A stretch of DNA of 64,000 nt, taken from contig NZ_NINX01000035.1 of the NCBI RefSeq assembly GCF_002188635.1, forward strand, positions 1-64,000, in the 5' to 3' direction. The notes beneath the pieces are model-generated. The model made no database searches. It worked only from the letters and a program-made list of their open reading frames with translations, and was not told where the DNA came from. This document shows, piece after piece, positions 49,786 to 61,330 of this stretch. This DNA is from Pigmentiphaga sp. NML030171 (GTDB lineage Bacteria; Pseudomonadota; Gammaproteobacteria; Burkholderiales; Burkholderiaceae_B). The position numbers were made by a program, and so were the translations under genes. The number at the start of each line of letters is the position of its first letter. Position 1 is the stretch's first letter.

Positions 49786-52700
49786 ATGAACAACAAGCGC
49801 GAGACATCCGTGAATGCCGTGAACCGGGGCGATCCGCTCTGGTACAAGGACGCGGTCATCTACCAGCTGCACGTCAAGTCCTTCTTCGACGCCAACAACG
49901 ATGGCATCGGGGATTTTCCAGGGCTGCTGTCCAAGCTCGACTACATCGCGCAACTGGGCGTGGACACGATCTGGCTGCTGCCTTTCTATCCTTCTCCCCG
50001 GCGCGACGACGGCTACGACATCGCCGAGTACCGGGGCGTGCATCCGGACTACGGCGAACTGGCGGACGTGCGGCGTTTCATCGCGGCGGCCCACGAGCGC
50101 GGCATGCGCGTGATCACCGAACTGGTGGTCAACCACACTTCGGACCAGCATCCATGGTTCCAGCGCGCGCGCCACGCCAAGCCGGGGTCGGCCGCGCGCA
50201 ATTTTTACGTGTGGTCCGACAACGACCAGGCTTACGCCGGTACGCGCATCATCTTCATCGATACCGAGAAGTCGAACTGGACCTGGGATCCGGTGGCCGG
50301 GGCCTATTTCTGGCACCGCTTCTATTCGCACCAGCCCGACCTGAACTACGACAATCCGCGCGTGCTCAAGGCCATCCTGAGCGTCATGCATTTCTGGCTG
50401 GACCTGGGCGTGGATGGCCTGCGGCTGGACGCCGTGCCCTACCTGGTCGAACGGGAGGGCACCAACAACGAGAACCTGCCCGAGACCCATGCCATCCTGA
50501 AGCGCATCCGGCAGGACCTGGAAGCGTCCTACGACGATCGCATGCTGCTGGCCGAGGCCAATCAATGGCCCGAGGACGCGCAGGAATATTTCGGACAGGG
50601 CGACGAGTGCCACATGTCCTTCCACTTCCCGCTGATGCCGCGCATGTACATGGCCATCGCCAAGGAGGACCGCTTTCCCATCACGGACATCATGCAGCAG
50701 ACGCCGGACATTCCGGACAACTGCCAGTGGGCGATCTTCCTGCGCAACCACGACGAACTGACGCTGGAGATGGTGACCAGCAGCGAGCGCGACTACCTGT
50801 GGGAGGTGTATGCCGCCGACCGCCGGGCCCGCCTCAACCTCGGGATACGCCGGCGCCTCGCGCCGCTGATGGAGCGCGACCGCCGCCGCATAGAACTGAT
50901 GCACAGCCTGCTCCTGACCATGCCGGGCACGCCCGTCATCTACTACGGCGACGAGATCGGCATGGGGGACAACATCCACCTCGGCGACCGTGACGGCGTA
51001 CGCACGCCCATGCAATGGTCGCCCGACCGCAACGGCGGGTTCTCGCGCGCCGACCCCGAGCGACTGGTGCTGCCGCCGCTGATGGGCAATCTGTATGGCT
51101 ACGAGGCGGTGAACGTCGAAGCCCAGTCCGGCGACGCCCATTCGCTGTTGAACTGGATGCGCCGCATGCTGGGCAAGCGGCGCCAGTATCGGGTGTTCGG
51201 CCGCGGCGGCCTGCGGTTTCTCTATCCGGGCAACCGCAAGATCCTGGCGTACCTGCGCGAGCACGAGGAAACCACCATCCTGTGCGTGGCCAACCTGTCG
51301 CACACGCCCCAGGCGGTGGAACTGGACCTGGCTGAATTCGACGGCAGGGTGCCGGTCGAGCTGACCGGGGGGACGGCATTCCCCGCGATCGGACGCCTGA
51401 CCTATCTGCTGACCCTGCCGCCCTATGGCTTCTATTGGTTCGAGTTGAGCGCCTCGGCGACGCCGCCGAACTGGCACCTGGCCACCGCCGACCAGTTGCG
51501 CGAGTTCCGGACGCTGGTGTTGCGCGGCAAGACGGGCTATGACCTGACTACCGAGTCGCGCCGTACGCTGGAGCATGCCGTCCTGCCGGAATACCTGGCG
51601 CTGCGGCGCTGGTTCGCCTCCAAGCACGAACGCATCGTTTCGGGGCGCGTGGTCTACGGCGTGCGGCTGCCCGCCGCCGACGAGCTGTACCTGACGGAGA
51701 TCGAGGCCGACCTGGGCCAGCGGCGCGAGCGCTACGTGGTGCCCCTGGGGCTGATCTGGGAGGAAACCCTGCCGCAGCTGCAGCAGCAACTGGCGCTGGC
51801 GCGGGTACGGCGCGGACCCATGGTGGGCATGGTGACCGATGCGTTCAGCCTGCAGAGTTTCGCCATCGCGGTGTTCGACAGCCTGAAGAACGGCATCGAG
51901 CTGGAGTCGCGCATCGCCGCCGACGGGGGCGGGGACGCCCGCATACGGTTCCTGCCCGAGCCTGGCCTGGAGACCGTGGCGGTCGATGCGGACACGCCCA
52001 TCCAGTGGCTGTCGGCCGAGCAGTCCAACAGTTCGCTGGTGGCCGGGACGATGGCGGTATTGAAGATCGTGCGCCGGGTCACGGCCGGCATCCATCCGGA
52101 AAGCGAGATGACGCGCCATCTGACGCGGCTGGGATTCCGCAACACGGCGGCGCTGCTGGGTGAGGTGGTGCGCGTGGACGAGGACGGCACGCCGCACACG
52201 CTGATGCTGGCCCAGCAGTACGTGGACAACCAGGGCGATGCGTGGAACTGGACGCTGGAGTACCTGCACCGGACCCTGGACGATGCCGCGCTGACCGCCG
52301 AAAGCGCCGAGGACTATGGCCAGGAACTGCGCGGCTACGCGACGCTGGCCGCCGCCGTGGGCCGGCGCCTGGGCGAGCTGCACGCCGCGCTGGCGATGCC
52401 TTCCGACGATCCGGCCTTCGCGCCGGTCGAGGCTTCGCGCGAGGACGTCGGGCGCTGGGTGGACGATGCCCGGCAGAGCCTGGACCAGGCCCTGGCCATC
52501 CTGGCCGCGCGCCGCGACTGGGGCGACCTGGCGGCCGAGGCCGCGCTCCTGCTGGACAACCGCCACCTGCTCGAAGCCGCCATGGACCGCCTTGGCCAAT
52601 CCGTCCGCCATGCCTGGCTGACGCGGGTGCATGGAGACTTCCACCTGGGGCAGGTCCTGGTGGCGCAGAACGATGCCTACATCATCGATTTCGAGGGGGA

Positions 52701-53160
52701 GCCGGCACGCACCATGGAAGAACGGCGGCGCAAGCGCAATCCGCTGCGCGACGTGGCCGGCCTGCTGCGCTCGTTCGACTACGCATCGGCGGTGGTGGCG
52801 CGGGCGCCGGATGCCACGGTCCCCGCGGCCGGCGCCAATCCCATCGCCGGTCCGTCCGTCGACACCGTGGCGCAGCGCCGGGACGTCCTGCTCGAACGGT
52901 TCCGCGTCGAGGCGTCGGGCGCGTTCCTGGACGCCTATCGCGAGGCGGCGGCGTCGGCGCCTCGCCCGTGGGTGGACAGCCAGGACGAGGATGCGCTGCT
53001 ATCGCTGTTCCTGATCGAGAAGGCCGCCTACGAGGTGTGCTATGAAGCCGCCAACCGGCCGGCGTGGATAGGAGTGCCGCTGCGGGGCCTGGTGACGTTG
53101 GCGGCCCGGATCGAACCGGCAATACGGAGGCAAGAGGATCTTGACGGACAACAGCCGTGA
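49786..53160 (+). CDS. treS: trehalose synthase-maltokinase fusion (TreS-Pep2)
   Basis: This is an 1124-residue bifunctional protein. Residues about 15-560 are the GH13 trehalose synthase that interconverts trehalose and maltose (D215 in [11 protein letters not shown]257 in [12 protein letters not shown]323 in NHDELT). Residues about 580-1124 are maltokinase, which makes maltose-1-phosphate with ATP (H949-G-D951 in [11 protein letters not shown]968 in IIDFEGEP). The fusion hands maltose straight to the kinase and feeds GlgE, encoded just upstream. ATG 49786 has gcgagga upstream. The end overlaps glgB by 20 bases. Confidence 0.94.
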   Translation: MNNKRETSVNAVNRGDPLWYKDAVIYQLHVKSFFDANNDGIGDFPGLLSKLDYIAQLGVDTIWLLPFYPSPRRDDGYDIAEYRGVHPDYGELADVRRFIAAAHERGMRVITELVVNHTSDQHPWFQRARHAKPGSAARNFYVWSDNDQAYAGTRIIFIDTEKSNWTWDPVAGAYFWHRFYSHQPDLNYDNPRVLKAILSVMHFWLDLGVDGLRLDAVPYLVEREGTNNENLPETHAILKRIRQDLEASYDDRMLLAEANQWPEDAQEYFGQGDECHMSFHFPLMPRMYMAIAKEDRFPITDIMQQTPDIPDNCQWAIFLRNHDELTLEMVTSSERDYLWEVYAADRRARLNLGIRRRLAPLMERDRRRIELMHSLLLTMPGTPVIYYGDEIGMGDNIHLGDRDGVRTPMQWSPDRNGGFSRADPERLVLPPLMGNLYGYEAVNVEAQSGDAHSLLNWMRRMLGKRRQYRVFGRGGLRFLYPGNRKILAYLREHEETTILCVANLSHTPQAVELDLAEFDGRVPVELTGGTAFPAIGRLTYLLTLPPYGFYWFELSASATPPNWHLATADQLREFRTLVLRGKTGYDLTTESRRTLEHAVLPEYLALRRWFASKHERIVSGRVVYGVRLPAADELYLTEIEADLGQRRERYVVPLGLIWEETLPQLQQQLALARVRRGPMVGMVTDAFSLQSFAIAVFDSLKNGIELESRIAADGGGDARIRFLPEPGLETVAVDADTPIQWLSAEQSNSSLVAGTMAVLKIVRRVTAGIHPESEMTRHLTRLGFRNTAALLGEVVRVDEDGTPHTLMLAQQYVDNQGDAWNWTLEYLHRTLDDAALTAESAEDYGQELRGYATLAAAVGRRLGELHAALAMPSDDPAFAPVEASREDVGRWVDDARQSLDQALAILAARRDWGDLAAEAALLLDNRHLLEAAMDRLGQSVRHAWLTRVHGDFHLGQVLVAQNDAYIIDFEGEPARTMEERRRKRNPLRDVAGLLRSFDYASAVVARAPDATVPAAGANPIAGPSVDTVAQRRDVLLERFRVEASGAFLDAYREAAASAPRPWVDSQDEDALLSLFLIEKAAYEVCYEAANRPAWIGVPLRGLVTLAARIEPAIRRQEDLDGQQP

Positions 53161-55336
53161 CGGCGGGATGGCCCCCGCCGATATCGAGGCCCTGGCCGGC
53201 GGCCGGCACCCCGACCCTTTCTCCGTGCTGGGGCCGCAGCTGCGCGACGGCCGCCTGTGGCTGCGCGCCTTCCTGCCCGGCGCCCTGACCGTGCAGGCCG
53301 TGTCGGATACGGGCGGCGTCGTGGACCTGAGGCCGTCGGGCGGCGGCGTGTTCGAGGCCCAGGCCGATGCCGGCTTCCTGCCCGGCCGCACGGGCTACCG
53401 CCTGCGCATCCAGTGGCCCGGTGCTTTCCAGGAGGCCGAGGATCCCTACGCGTTCGGCCTCATCCTGGGCGACGAGGACCTTGCCATGCTGGCGCGGGGC
53501 GACCACGACGGCCTGGAGACCTGCCTGGGCGCCCATTGCACCACGATGGAGGGCGTCCCGGGCGTGCGCTTCGCGGTGTGGGCGCCCAATGCCCGCCGCG
53601 CATCGGTGGTCGGGAATTTCAACGCATGGGACGGCCGTCGCCATCCCATGCGCCTGCGCCATGCCGCGGGCGTCTGGGAGCTGTTCGTGCCCAGGCTGTC
53701 GCACGGGGAACCCTACAAGTACGAACTGCTGGGCCCCGATGGCAGCCTGCTGCCGCAGAAGGCCGATCCGTGCGCCTTCCAGGCCGAGCCGGCACCAGGC
53801 TCGGCCTCGGTGGTCGCCGATCCCGCGCCCTACGCATGGACCGATGCGGCATGGATGGAGGGCCGAGCGGCGCGCCATGCGCCCGATGCGCCTATCTCGA
53901 TCTACGAGGTGCATGCCGGTTCCTGGCTCAGGAAGGAGGACGGCGGAACCTGGTCCTGGCATGAGCTGGCCGACCGCCTGATTCCTTACGTGGCCGGCAT
54001 GGGGTTCACGCATCTCGAGCTGCTGCCCATCATGGAGTATCCCTTCGGCGGTTCCTGGGGCTACCAGCCGCTGGGAATGTTCGCGCCGACGGCGCGCCAT
54101 GGCACGCCGCGCGATTTCGCCGCGTTCGTCGATCGCTGCCATGCGGCCGGGTTGGGCGTGATCCTGGACTGGGTGCCCGCGCATTTCCCCACCGACCCCC
54201 ATGGGCTGGCGCGTTTCGACGGCACGGCGCTGTACGAGTACCAGGACCCGCGCGAAGGCTTCCACCAGGACTGGAACACGTACATCTACAACCTGGGCCG
54301 CAACGAGGTGTGCAACTTCATGCGGGCCAGCGCCCTGTACTGGCTGCGCCGCTATCACGTGGACGGGCTCCGGGTGGATGCGGTCGCGTCCATGCTGTAT
54401 CGCGACTACAGCCGCCGCGCGGGCGAATGGCTGCCGAACGTGCACGGCGGGCGGGAGAACCTGGAGGCCATCGCGTTCCTGCGAGACCTGAACGGCAGGG
54501 TGCGGCGTTTCTTTCCCGATGCCATGATGATCGCCGAGGAGTCCACCGCCTGGCCGGGGGTGACCGCGCCGCCGGAAGCGGGCGGGCTGGGTTTCCACTA
54601 CAAGTGGAACATGGGATGGATGCACGACACGCTGCGCTACATGCAGCGGGACCCCGTGCACCGGCACTATCACCATCACGACCTGACCTTCGGCATGGTG
54701 TATGCCTATTCCGAGCAGTTCGTGCTGCCGCTCTCGCATGACGAGGTGGTCCACGGCAAGGGTTCGCTGATCGGCAAGATGCCCGGCGACCGCTGGCAGC
54801 GCTTCGCCAATCTGCGGGCCTATTTCGGCTTCATGTGGAGCCATCCGGGCAGGAAGCTGCTGTTCATGGGCGGGGAGCTCGCCCAGGAGCGCGAGTGGAA
54901 CCATGACGGACAACTGGCCTGGGAGGCGCTGGCCGATCCGCTGCATGCCGGCGTGCAGCGGCTGGTGGGCGACCTGAACCGCGTCTATGCCGACAGGCCC
55001 GCGCTGCACAGGCTGGACGGCGATCCGGCGGGGTTCCGCTGGGTGATCGGCGACGACGACCGCAACAGCGTGTTCGCCTACCTGCGCATGGACGGCGAGC
55101 GCTGCGTGCTGGCGGTGTGCAACATGACGCCTATCCCCCGCGGCGACTACCGGCTGGGCGTGCCCCGGGCGGGGCGGTGGCGCGAGATCGTCAACACCGA
55201 CGCCGCCGACTACGGCGGTTCGGGCGTGGGCAACGCCGGAGCGGTCGAGGCGCGGCAGCAAGCCGCGCACGGCCTGCCCCATTCGCTGGTGTTGACCTTG
55301 CCGCCGCTGGCCACATTGCTGCTCGAACCCGAGTGA
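53141..55336 (+). CDS. glgB: 1,4-alpha-glucan branching enzyme GlgB
   Basis: This is a 731-residue GH13 branching enzyme that adds alpha-1,6 branches. It has the N-terminal GlgB/CBM48 domains (HPDPFSVLG, then [20 protein letters not shown]). The barrel holds D413 ([11 protein letters not shown]), E466 ([11 protein letters not shown]) and the [13 protein letters not shown] motif. TTG 53141 is the start; it lies inside the treS 3' end, with ggaggcaagagg before it, so translation is coupled to treS. The length is normal. Confidence 0.95.
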   Translation: MTDNSRDGGMAPADIEALAGGRHPDPFSVLGPQLRDGRLWLRAFLPGALTVQAVSDTGGVVDLRPSGGGVFEAQADAGFLPGRTGYRLRIQWPGAFQEAEDPYAFGLILGDEDLAMLARGDHDGLETCLGAHCTTMEGVPGVRFAVWAPNARRASVVGNFNAWDGRRHPMRLRHAAGVWELFVPRLSHGEPYKYELLGPDGSLLPQKADPCAFQAEPAPGSASVVADPAPYAWTDAAWMEGRAARHAPDAPISIYEVHAGSWLRKEDGGTWSWHELADRLIPYVAGMGFTHLELLPIMEYPFGGSWGYQPLGMFAPTARHGTPRDFAAFVDRCHAAGLGVILDWVPAHFPTDPHGLARFDGTALYEYQDPREGFHQDWNTYIYNLGRNEVCNFMRASALYWLRRYHVDGLRVDAVASMLYRDYSRRAGEWLPNVHGGRENLEAIAFLRDLNGRVRRFFPDAMMIAEESTAWPGVTAPPEAGGLGFHYKWNMGWMHDTLRYMQRDPVHRHYHHHDLTFGMVYAYSEQFVLPLSHDEVVHGKGSLIGKMPGDRWQRFANLRAYFGFMWSHPGRKLLFMGGELAQEREWNHDGQLAWEALADPLHAGVQRLVGDLNRVYADRPALHRLDGDPAGFRWVIGDDDRNSVFAYLRMDGERCVLAVCNMTPIPRGDYRLGVPRAGRWREIVNTDAADYGGSGVGNAGAVEARQQAAHGLPHSLVLTLPPLATLLLEPE

Positions 55337-55338
55337 CC

Positions 55339-57426
55339 ATGGGCGCCGTCGTCGATCGCTTGCTGCCGGGCCGCCCCTATCCCCTGGGTGCCCACTGCGA
55401 CGGAATGGGCGTGAACTTCGCCGTGTTCTCGGCGCACGCGCACCGCATCGATCTGTGCCTGTTCGATGAATCGGGGCGCAAGGAAATCGCGCGCATGCCC
55501 CTGCCCGAGTGCACCGACGAAGTCTGGCACGGCTATCTGCCGCGGGCGGGGCCGGGGCAGGTATACGGCTACCGGGCGTTCGGCCCCTACGAGCCGCAGC
55601 ATGGCCACCGTTTCAATCCGCACAAGCTGCTGATCGACCCGTATGCCCGCAAGCTGGCCGGGTCGCTGCGCTGGACCGACGCGCTGAACGGCTTCCGGCG
55701 CGAGGATCGCGGCATGGACCGCCGCGACAGCGCCGCCGCGGTGCCCAAGTGCGTGGTCGTGGACGATGCCTTCGACTGGCACGGAGACCAGCGGCCGGAA
55801 TGGCCGTGGGGCCAGACCGTGATCTACGAGGCCCACGTGCGGGGGATGTCGATCTCGCGCGAGGACATGCGGCCCATCGAGCGGGGCACCTTTCGCGCGC
55901 TGACCAATCCCGCGCTGATCGATCATCTGCTGTCGCTGGGCGTCACGTCGCTGGAACTGCTGCCCATCCATGCCCACGTCAACGACCGTTTCCTGGTCGA
56001 GCGCGGCCTGCGCAATTACTGGGGCTACAGCAGCCTGTCGTTCTTCGCGCCCGAGCCCGCCTATCTGTCGCGCAACGAGCTGCACGAGATCCGGACCGCC
56101 GTGCGCAACCTGCACGCGGCCGGCATCGAAGTGATCCTGGACGTGGTCTACAACCATACCTGCGAGGCCAGCGAGACCGGGCCGACCCTGTCGTGGCGCG
56201 GGCTGGACAATGCCAGCTACTACCGCCTGGTGCCCGGCGACGAGCGTCACTACATCAATGACACGGGTTGCGGCAACACGCTGAACCTGTCGCATCCCCG
56301 CGTGATCCAGATGGTGATGGATTCGTTGCGCTACTGGGCCGAGGCCTTTCGCGTGGACGGCTTCCGCTTCGACCTGGGCGTGACGCTGGGCCGCGAGGCC
56401 GGCGGCTTCGATCCGGGGGCGGGCTTCTTCGACGCGCTGCTGCAGGACCCGCTGCTGTCGCGCCTCAAGCTGATTTCAGAACCCTGGGACATCGGCCCCG
56501 ACGGTTATCACGTCGGCCATCATCCGCCGGGATTCGCCGAGTGGAACGACCGCTTCCGCGATACCGTGCGCCGTTTCTGGCGCGGCGACGAGGGCGTGCG
56601 GCCGGAGCTGGCCACGCGGCTGGCGGGATCGGGCGATTTGTTCAACCGCCGCCATCGCCGGACGTGGGCCTCGATCAACTTCGTCACCGCGCACGACGGT
56701 TTCACGCTGGCGGACCTGGTCAGCTACACCCACAAGCGCAACGAGGCCAACGGCGAGGAAGGGCGCGACGGAAGCAACGAGAATCACAGCAGCAACTGGG
56801 GCGTCGAGGGACCGACCCTGGATCCGGCCGTGCTGGAGACCCGGGCGGCGGTGGCGCGAGCCATGCTGGCGACGCTGTTCTGTGCGCACGGCACGCCCAT
56901 GCTGCTGGGCGGAGACGAGTTCGGCCGTACCCAGTCCGGCAACAACAATGCCTATTGCCAGGACAACGAGATCTCCTGGTTCGACTGGCGCCTGGCCGCC
57001 TCCGGCGAAGGCCGGGCCATGACGGCCTTCGTTGCGAGGCTGGCCGCGCTGCGGCACGAGTATCCGTCCCTGCGCAGTGAGCGCTACATGGCGGACTACC
57101 ACTTCGTCGAGGATGGCCTGGCCGAGATCGGCTGGTTCGACGAGCATGGGGAACGGGTCGACAGCCAGGCGTGGAACGATCCCGGCCGGCGCGCGCTGGT
57201 GCTGCGGCGGGCGGTCCGGCACGACGGCCGCGTCGAAGTCACGCAGCTGCTGGTCAACGGCCACGGCCATGCCGTCTCGTTCGCCTTGCCCGCGCCGGCC
57301 GTGCGCTGGCGCATGCTGATCGACAGCAGCCGCCCGGAGGAGCCCGAGGCCGACGTGGTCCAGATGCCGCTGGAGCTGGCCCCGCGCAGCGTGGTGCTGT
57401 TGGGTTGCAGGATGAACTCGCCATGA
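55339..57426 (+). CDS. glgX: glycogen debranching enzyme GlgX
   Basis: This is a 695-residue GH13 isoamylase-type enzyme that cuts alpha-1,6 branches. An N-terminal CBM48 domain (RPYPLGAHCDGMGVNFAVFS) precedes the barrel with D345 (GFRFDLGVTLGRE) and E381 (LISEPWDIGP), and TAHDGFTLADLVSY supplies the third acid residue. The start at ATG 55339 is two bases after the glgB stop; GTG 55333 is an alternative. It overlaps treZ by ATGA. It supplies linear chains for TreY and MalQ. Confidence 0.95.
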   Translation: MGAVVDRLLPGRPYPLGAHCDGMGVNFAVFSAHAHRIDLCLFDESGRKEIARMPLPECTDEVWHGYLPRAGPGQVYGYRAFGPYEPQHGHRFNPHKLLIDPYARKLAGSLRWTDALNGFRREDRGMDRRDSAAAVPKCVVVDDAFDWHGDQRPEWPWGQTVIYEAHVRGMSISREDMRPIERGTFRALTNPALIDHLLSLGVTSLELLPIHAHVNDRFLVERGLRNYWGYSSLSFFAPEPAYLSRNELHEIRTAVRNLHAAGIEVILDVVYNHTCEASETGPTLSWRGLDNASYYRLVPGDERHYINDTGCGNTLNLSHPRVIQMVMDSLRYWAEAFRVDGFRFDLGVTLGREAGGFDPGAGFFDALLQDPLLSRLKLISEPWDIGPDGYHVGHHPPGFAEWNDRFRDTVRRFWRGDEGVRPELATRLAGSGDLFNRRHRRTWASINFVTAHDGFTLADLVSYTHKRNEANGEEGRDGSNENHSSNWGVEGPTLDPAVLETRAAVARAMLATLFCAHGTPMLLGGDEFGRTQSGNNNAYCQDNEISWFDWRLAASGEGRAMTAFVARLAALRHEYPSLRSERYMADYHFVEDGLAEIGWFDEHGERVDSQAWNDPGRRALVLRRAVRHDGRVEVTQLLVNGHGHAVSFALPAPAVRWRMLIDSSRPEEPEADVVQMPLELAPRSVVLLGCRMNSP

Positions 57427-59213
57427 AGAAAACTCTGCTTTCCGAGAAATTCGGTGCTCGCCTGCTGGGGCCGGACAGGACGCGCTTTCGCCTGTGGGCG
57501 CCGGGCCAGCAGGCGGTGTCGGTGGAGCTCGATCCCGGCACGGCGCAAGCGTCCGTGGTCCCCATGCAGGCCAGGCGGGAAGGCTGGTTCGAGGCCGAGG
57601 TGGCTCGCGGCGCGGGCACGCGCTACCGGTATCGCCTGGCGGACGGAACCGCGGTGCCGGATCCCGCCTCGCGCATGCAGGACGGCGACGTGCACGATGC
57701 CAGCGTGGTCGTCGATCCGGCCGCCTACCGGTGGCGCAATACGAGATGGCGCGGCCGACCCTGGAGCGAGGCGGTCATCTACGAACTGCACGTGGGCGCC
57801 ATGGGCGGCTTCGACGGCGTGCGCGGCCACCTGCCGCGCCTGGCCGAACTGGGAGTGACGGCCATCGAGCTGATGCCCATCGCCGATTTTCCCGGCACCC
57901 GGAACTGGGGCTACGACGGCGTGCTCCCTTATGCGCCGGACCGCGCCTACGGCACGCCGGAGTCCCTCAAGGCCCTGATCGACGAGGCCCATGGCCTGGG
58001 GCTGATGGTTTTCCTGGACGTGGTCTACAACCATTTCGGGCCGGACGGCAATTACCTGCACGCCTATGCGCCGTCCTTCTTCCGCGACGACGTGCACACC
58101 CCATGGGGGCCGGCCATCGATTTCCGCCGCCGGCCGGTGCGGGAATTCTTCACCGGCAACGCCGCGTACTGGCTGCACGAATACCGTTTCGACGGCTTGC
58201 GGCTGGATGCGGTGCATGCGATTGCCGAGCAGGACTGGCTGGAGGAGATGGCCCACGCCATCCGGCAGGCGACCGACCGCCAGCGGCACGTGCACCTGGT
58301 CATCGAGCACGATGGCAACGCCGTGTCGCTGCTGGAACATGAGTTCGACGCGCAGTGGAACGACGACGGCCACCACGTCCTGCATCGCCTGCTCACGGGC
58401 GAGAACCAGGGCTATTACCGAGACTATGACGAACGGCCGGCGGCGCGCCTGGCGCGCTGCCTGGCCGAGGGATTCGTCTACCAGGGCGAGCCGTCGGCCC
58501 ATCGCGGCGGCCAGCACCGGGGCCGGCCGTCGGCGCACCTGCCGCCGACCAGCTTCGTGCTGTTCCTTCAGAACCACGACCAGATCGGCAACCGGGCATT
58601 GGGCGAGCGCCTGCGGACCCTGGTGGGAGACCGCAGCGAGGCGCTGCGCGCGGCGGTGGCGCTGGTGCTGCTGGCGCCCCAGATCCCGTTGATCTTCATG
58701 GGCGAGGAATACGGCGTGGAAACGCCGTTCCTGTACTTCACCTGCCATGGTCCGGAACTGGCCGGCGCGGTGCGGGAAGGGCGGCGCAAGGAGTTCGAGA
58801 GTTTTCCCGCGTTCGCCGACGAGGCCGCGCGGGCCGCCATCCCGGATCCCAACGAGGCATCCACCTTCGAAGCGTCGCGGCGCGGCCTGTTCCAGGACAC
58901 GGGGGGCTGGTTTGCGTATTACCAGGCGCTGCTGCGCTGCCGGCGCGAGGCGCTGATGTCCAGCCTGGATGCGACGCGGGCCCTGGGGGCGCGCGCCCTG
59001 AGCGACAGCGCGGTCGAGGCGCGCTGGAGCCTGGGGGATGGGCGCGTGCTGGCGATCGCCTCCAATTTCGGCGACGACGCGGTGACGGCGACGCAGCCCG
59101 GCGCGGCCTTTGCGCTGCTGTTCGAGAGTCGCCAGGGGCTGGCACGCGGCTTGCGGCAGGGCGTGCTTGATCCCACGTGCACCCTTGCCTGGACGGAGGC
59201 GCAGACTTCATGA
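57423..59213 (+). CDS. treZ: malto-oligosyltrehalose trehalohydrolase TreZ
   Basis: This is a 596-residue GH13 enzyme that releases trehalose from maltooligosyl-trehalose made by TreY. It has an N-terminal beta domain (GPDRTRFRLWAPGQQAVSVE) and a barrel with D262 (GLRLDAVHAI), E295 (LVIEHDGNA) and NHDQIGNRALG. The length is normal for the family. It overlaps glgX and malQ by four bases each. Its partner treY lies two genes on. Confidence 0.95.
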   Translation: MKKTLLSEKFGARLLGPDRTRFRLWAPGQQAVSVELDPGTAQASVVPMQARREGWFEAEVARGAGTRYRYRLADGTAVPDPASRMQDGDVHDASVVVDPAAYRWRNTRWRGRPWSEAVIYELHVGAMGGFDGVRGHLPRLAELGVTAIELMPIADFPGTRNWGYDGVLPYAPDRAYGTPESLKALIDEAHGLGLMVFLDVVYNHFGPDGNYLHAYAPSFFRDDVHTPWGPAIDFRRRPVREFFTGNAAYWLHEYRFDGLRLDAVHAIAEQDWLEEMAHAIRQATDRQRHVHLVIEHDGNAVSLLEHEFDAQWNDDGHHVLHRLLTGENQGYYRDYDERPAARLARCLAEGFVYQGEPSAHRGGQHRGRPSAHLPPTSFVLFLQNHDQIGNRALGERLRTLVGDRSEALRAAVALVLLAPQIPLIFMGEEYGVETPFLYFTCHGPELAGAVREGRRKEFESFPAFADEAARAAIPDPNEASTFEASRRGLFQDTGGWFAYYQALLRCRREALMSSLDATRALGARALSDSAVEARWSLGDGRVLAIASNFGDDAVTATQPGAAFALLFESRQGLARGLRQGVLDPTCTLAWTEAQTS

Positions 59214-61330
59214 GAGGACCCGATCACGACCTCGAGCGCCTGGCCGGCGCGGCCGGCGTCGCCGTGCATTGGCGGGATGCCATGGACCGGGAGCAGGTCG
59301 TGGCGCCGGAGGTGCTGCGTACCCTGCTGACCGAACTCGGCTTCGACGTGGAGACGCCCGCGGGCGTCGCCGATTGCCTGGAACGGCTCGAGCACGAAAG
59401 CGGACAGGGGCTGCCGGCGTTGAAGACCGCGTCGCCGGGAGCGCCGGTCGAACTGCCCTGGGCCGGGAGCGAGGCCGAGTTGCCGTTCCAGCTGTCTTTC
59501 GAGGACGGCGGGCGCATGAGCGGGATCGCCCGGCGCGGCGCCAGCGGCGCGCTCGTCCTGCCCGGCGTGGACCGGCCCGGCTATCACACCTTGCAGCTGG
59601 GCCAGGCCGCCTGCACGCTGGCCGTCGCGCCGGACCGGTGCTTCGCGATCGATGACGCCTTGCATGGCGCGCCGGCCCGTCTCTGGTCCCTGGGGGTCCA
59701 GCTCTACGGCCTGCGCCGCGATGCCGCGGCATCCATCGCCGCGGGCAGCTCGGGATTCGGCGATTTCACCGCCTTGCGGCTGCTGGCCGAACAGGCGGCC
59801 GCGCGGGGCGCGTCCGCCATCGCCGTCAGTCCGGTGCACGCGATGTTCAGCGCCGATCCGGGGCGCTACAGCCCCTATGCCCCTTCCAGCCGATTGTTCC
59901 TGAACGTCCTGTACGCCGATCCGGCCGCGTTGTTCGGGCCGCAGGCCCTGGCTGCCGTCTCGGCGCGGGGGCTGGGGGACGAGCTGTCGCGGCTGGCGGG
60001 GCTGTCGCTGGTCGACTGGCCTGCGGCCGGGCGGGCCAAGCTGGCCGTGCTGCGGGCCTTGTTCGACGATTTTCCGCGCAATGCGCCGCCGCGCATGCAC
60101 GAGGACTTCCAGGCATTCGAGCGGGAAGGCGGCGAACCGCTGCGTTCGCATGCGCGCTTCGAGGCCATCCACGCCTGGCGCGTGGAGCAGACCCGGGACC
60201 GGTCGGGCTGGCGCCAATGGCCGGCGGCGTTCCGCTCGCCCGCCAGCCCGGAGGTGGCGCGTTTTGCCGCGCAGCACGAGCACGAGGTGCGATTCCACGT
60301 CTTCCTGCAATGGCTCGCCGCGCGCGGGTTGGCCGAGGTGCAGGCCGCGGCGCGCCGGGCCGGCATGCCTGTCGGGCTGATCTCGGACCTGGCGGTCGGC
60401 ACGGATCCCTCGGGCAGCCATGCCTGGGCGCGGCAGGAGGAGGTGCTGGCCCGGTTGTCGCCAGGGGCGCCGCCGGATCTCTTCAATCCGCGCGGCCAGG
60501 CGTGGGGGCTGACGGCGTTTTCCCCGCGCGCGCTGGCCGCCAACGGCTACCGCGCCTTCATCGAGCTGCTGCGGGCCAGCCTGGCGCACGCGGGCGGCGT
60601 GCGCATCGACCATGCGCTGGGCCTGTCGCGCATGTGGCTCGTGCCGGAAGGCGCATCGCCGGACGAGGGGGCCTATGTGCGCTATCCCTTCCAGGACATG
60701 ATGCGCCTGATCGCGCTGGAGTCGTGGCGGCATCGCGCCATCGTGATCGGCGAGAACCTGGGCACGGTGCCCGAGGGCTTCAACGAGCAGATCGCGCGCG
60801 CCGGCATGCTGGGCATGGACGTTCTGTGGTTCAACCGGGAAGGGACCTGGCCCGGCGCGCCGTTCAGGGCGCCGGGCGGCTGGTCGCGGCAGGCGCTGGC
60901 CACCACGACGACGCACGATCTGCCGACGGTGGCGGGATGGTGGCAGGGTACCGACATCCGTTGGCGAGCCGAACTGGGCCTGTTGGCCGAGGGCCGCGGC
61001 ATCGAGGCCGAGCAGGCGGAGCGGGGCCAGGACCGGGCCCGCCTGTGGGAAGACCTGGGCCGCGCCGGCACGGTGGGCGCCGGCGATCCGCTCCCGCCGG
61101 AGGCGCCGGTGACGGCGGTGCTCGATTTCGTGGCGCAAACGCCGGCCCCGCTGCTGGTCGTGCCGCTGGAGGACATGCTGGGCCTTCAGGAACAACCCAA
61201 TCTGCCGGGCACCGTCGATACGCATCCGAACTGGCGGCGCCGCATGCCGCTACCGGTGGAATCGTTGTTCGAGGAGCCCGGCGCCGCCGGGCGCGCCGCC
61301 TTGCTGGCCAGGACGAGGGGGAGGGCATGA
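59210..61330 (+). CDS. malQ: 4-alpha-glucanotransferase MalQ
   Basis: This is a 706-residue GH77 disproportionating enzyme that moves maltodextrin units between chains. An N-terminal domain (about 1-150) precedes the barrel, with the substrate loop YSPYAPSSRLFLN, D467 (GGVRIDHALGLSRMW), E515 (VIGENLGTVP) and TTTHDLPTVAGWW. ATG 59210 overlaps treZ by ATGA and the end overlaps treY. In this operon it would lengthen short maltodextrins so that TreY can act again. Confidence 0.94.
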   Translation: MRGPDHDLERLAGAAGVAVHWRDAMDREQVVAPEVLRTLLTELGFDVETPAGVADCLERLEHESGQGLPALKTASPGAPVELPWAGSEAELPFQLSFEDGGRMSGIARRGASGALVLPGVDRPGYHTLQLGQAACTLAVAPDRCFAIDDALHGAPARLWSLGVQLYGLRRDAAASIAAGSSGFGDFTALRLLAEQAAARGASAIAVSPVHAMFSADPGRYSPYAPSSRLFLNVLYADPAALFGPQALAAVSARGLGDELSRLAGLSLVDWPAAGRAKLAVLRALFDDFPRNAPPRMHEDFQAFEREGGEPLRSHARFEAIHAWRVEQTRDRSGWRQWPAAFRSPASPEVARFAAQHEHEVRFHVFLQWLAARGLAEVQAAARRAGMPVGLISDLAVGTDPSGSHAWARQEEVLARLSPGAPPDLFNPRGQAWGLTAFSPRALAANGYRAFIELLRASLAHAGGVRIDHALGLSRMWLVPEGASPDEGAYVRYPFQDMMRLIALESWRHRAIVIGENLGTVPEGFNEQIARAGMLGMDVLWFNREGTWPGAPFRAPGGWSRQALATTTTHDLPTVAGWWQGTDIRWRAELGLLAEGRGIEAEQAERGQDRARLWEDLGRAGTVGAGDPLPPEAPVTAVLDFVAQTPAPLLVVPLEDMLGLQEQPNLPGTVDTHPNWRRRMPLPVESLFEEPGAAGRAALLARTRGRA

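Noticed and set aside
49474-52644. Minus-strand open frame of 1056 codons opposite treS
   Set aside because: Antisense shadow of treS-maltokinase, which carries all catalytic motifs on the plus strand.
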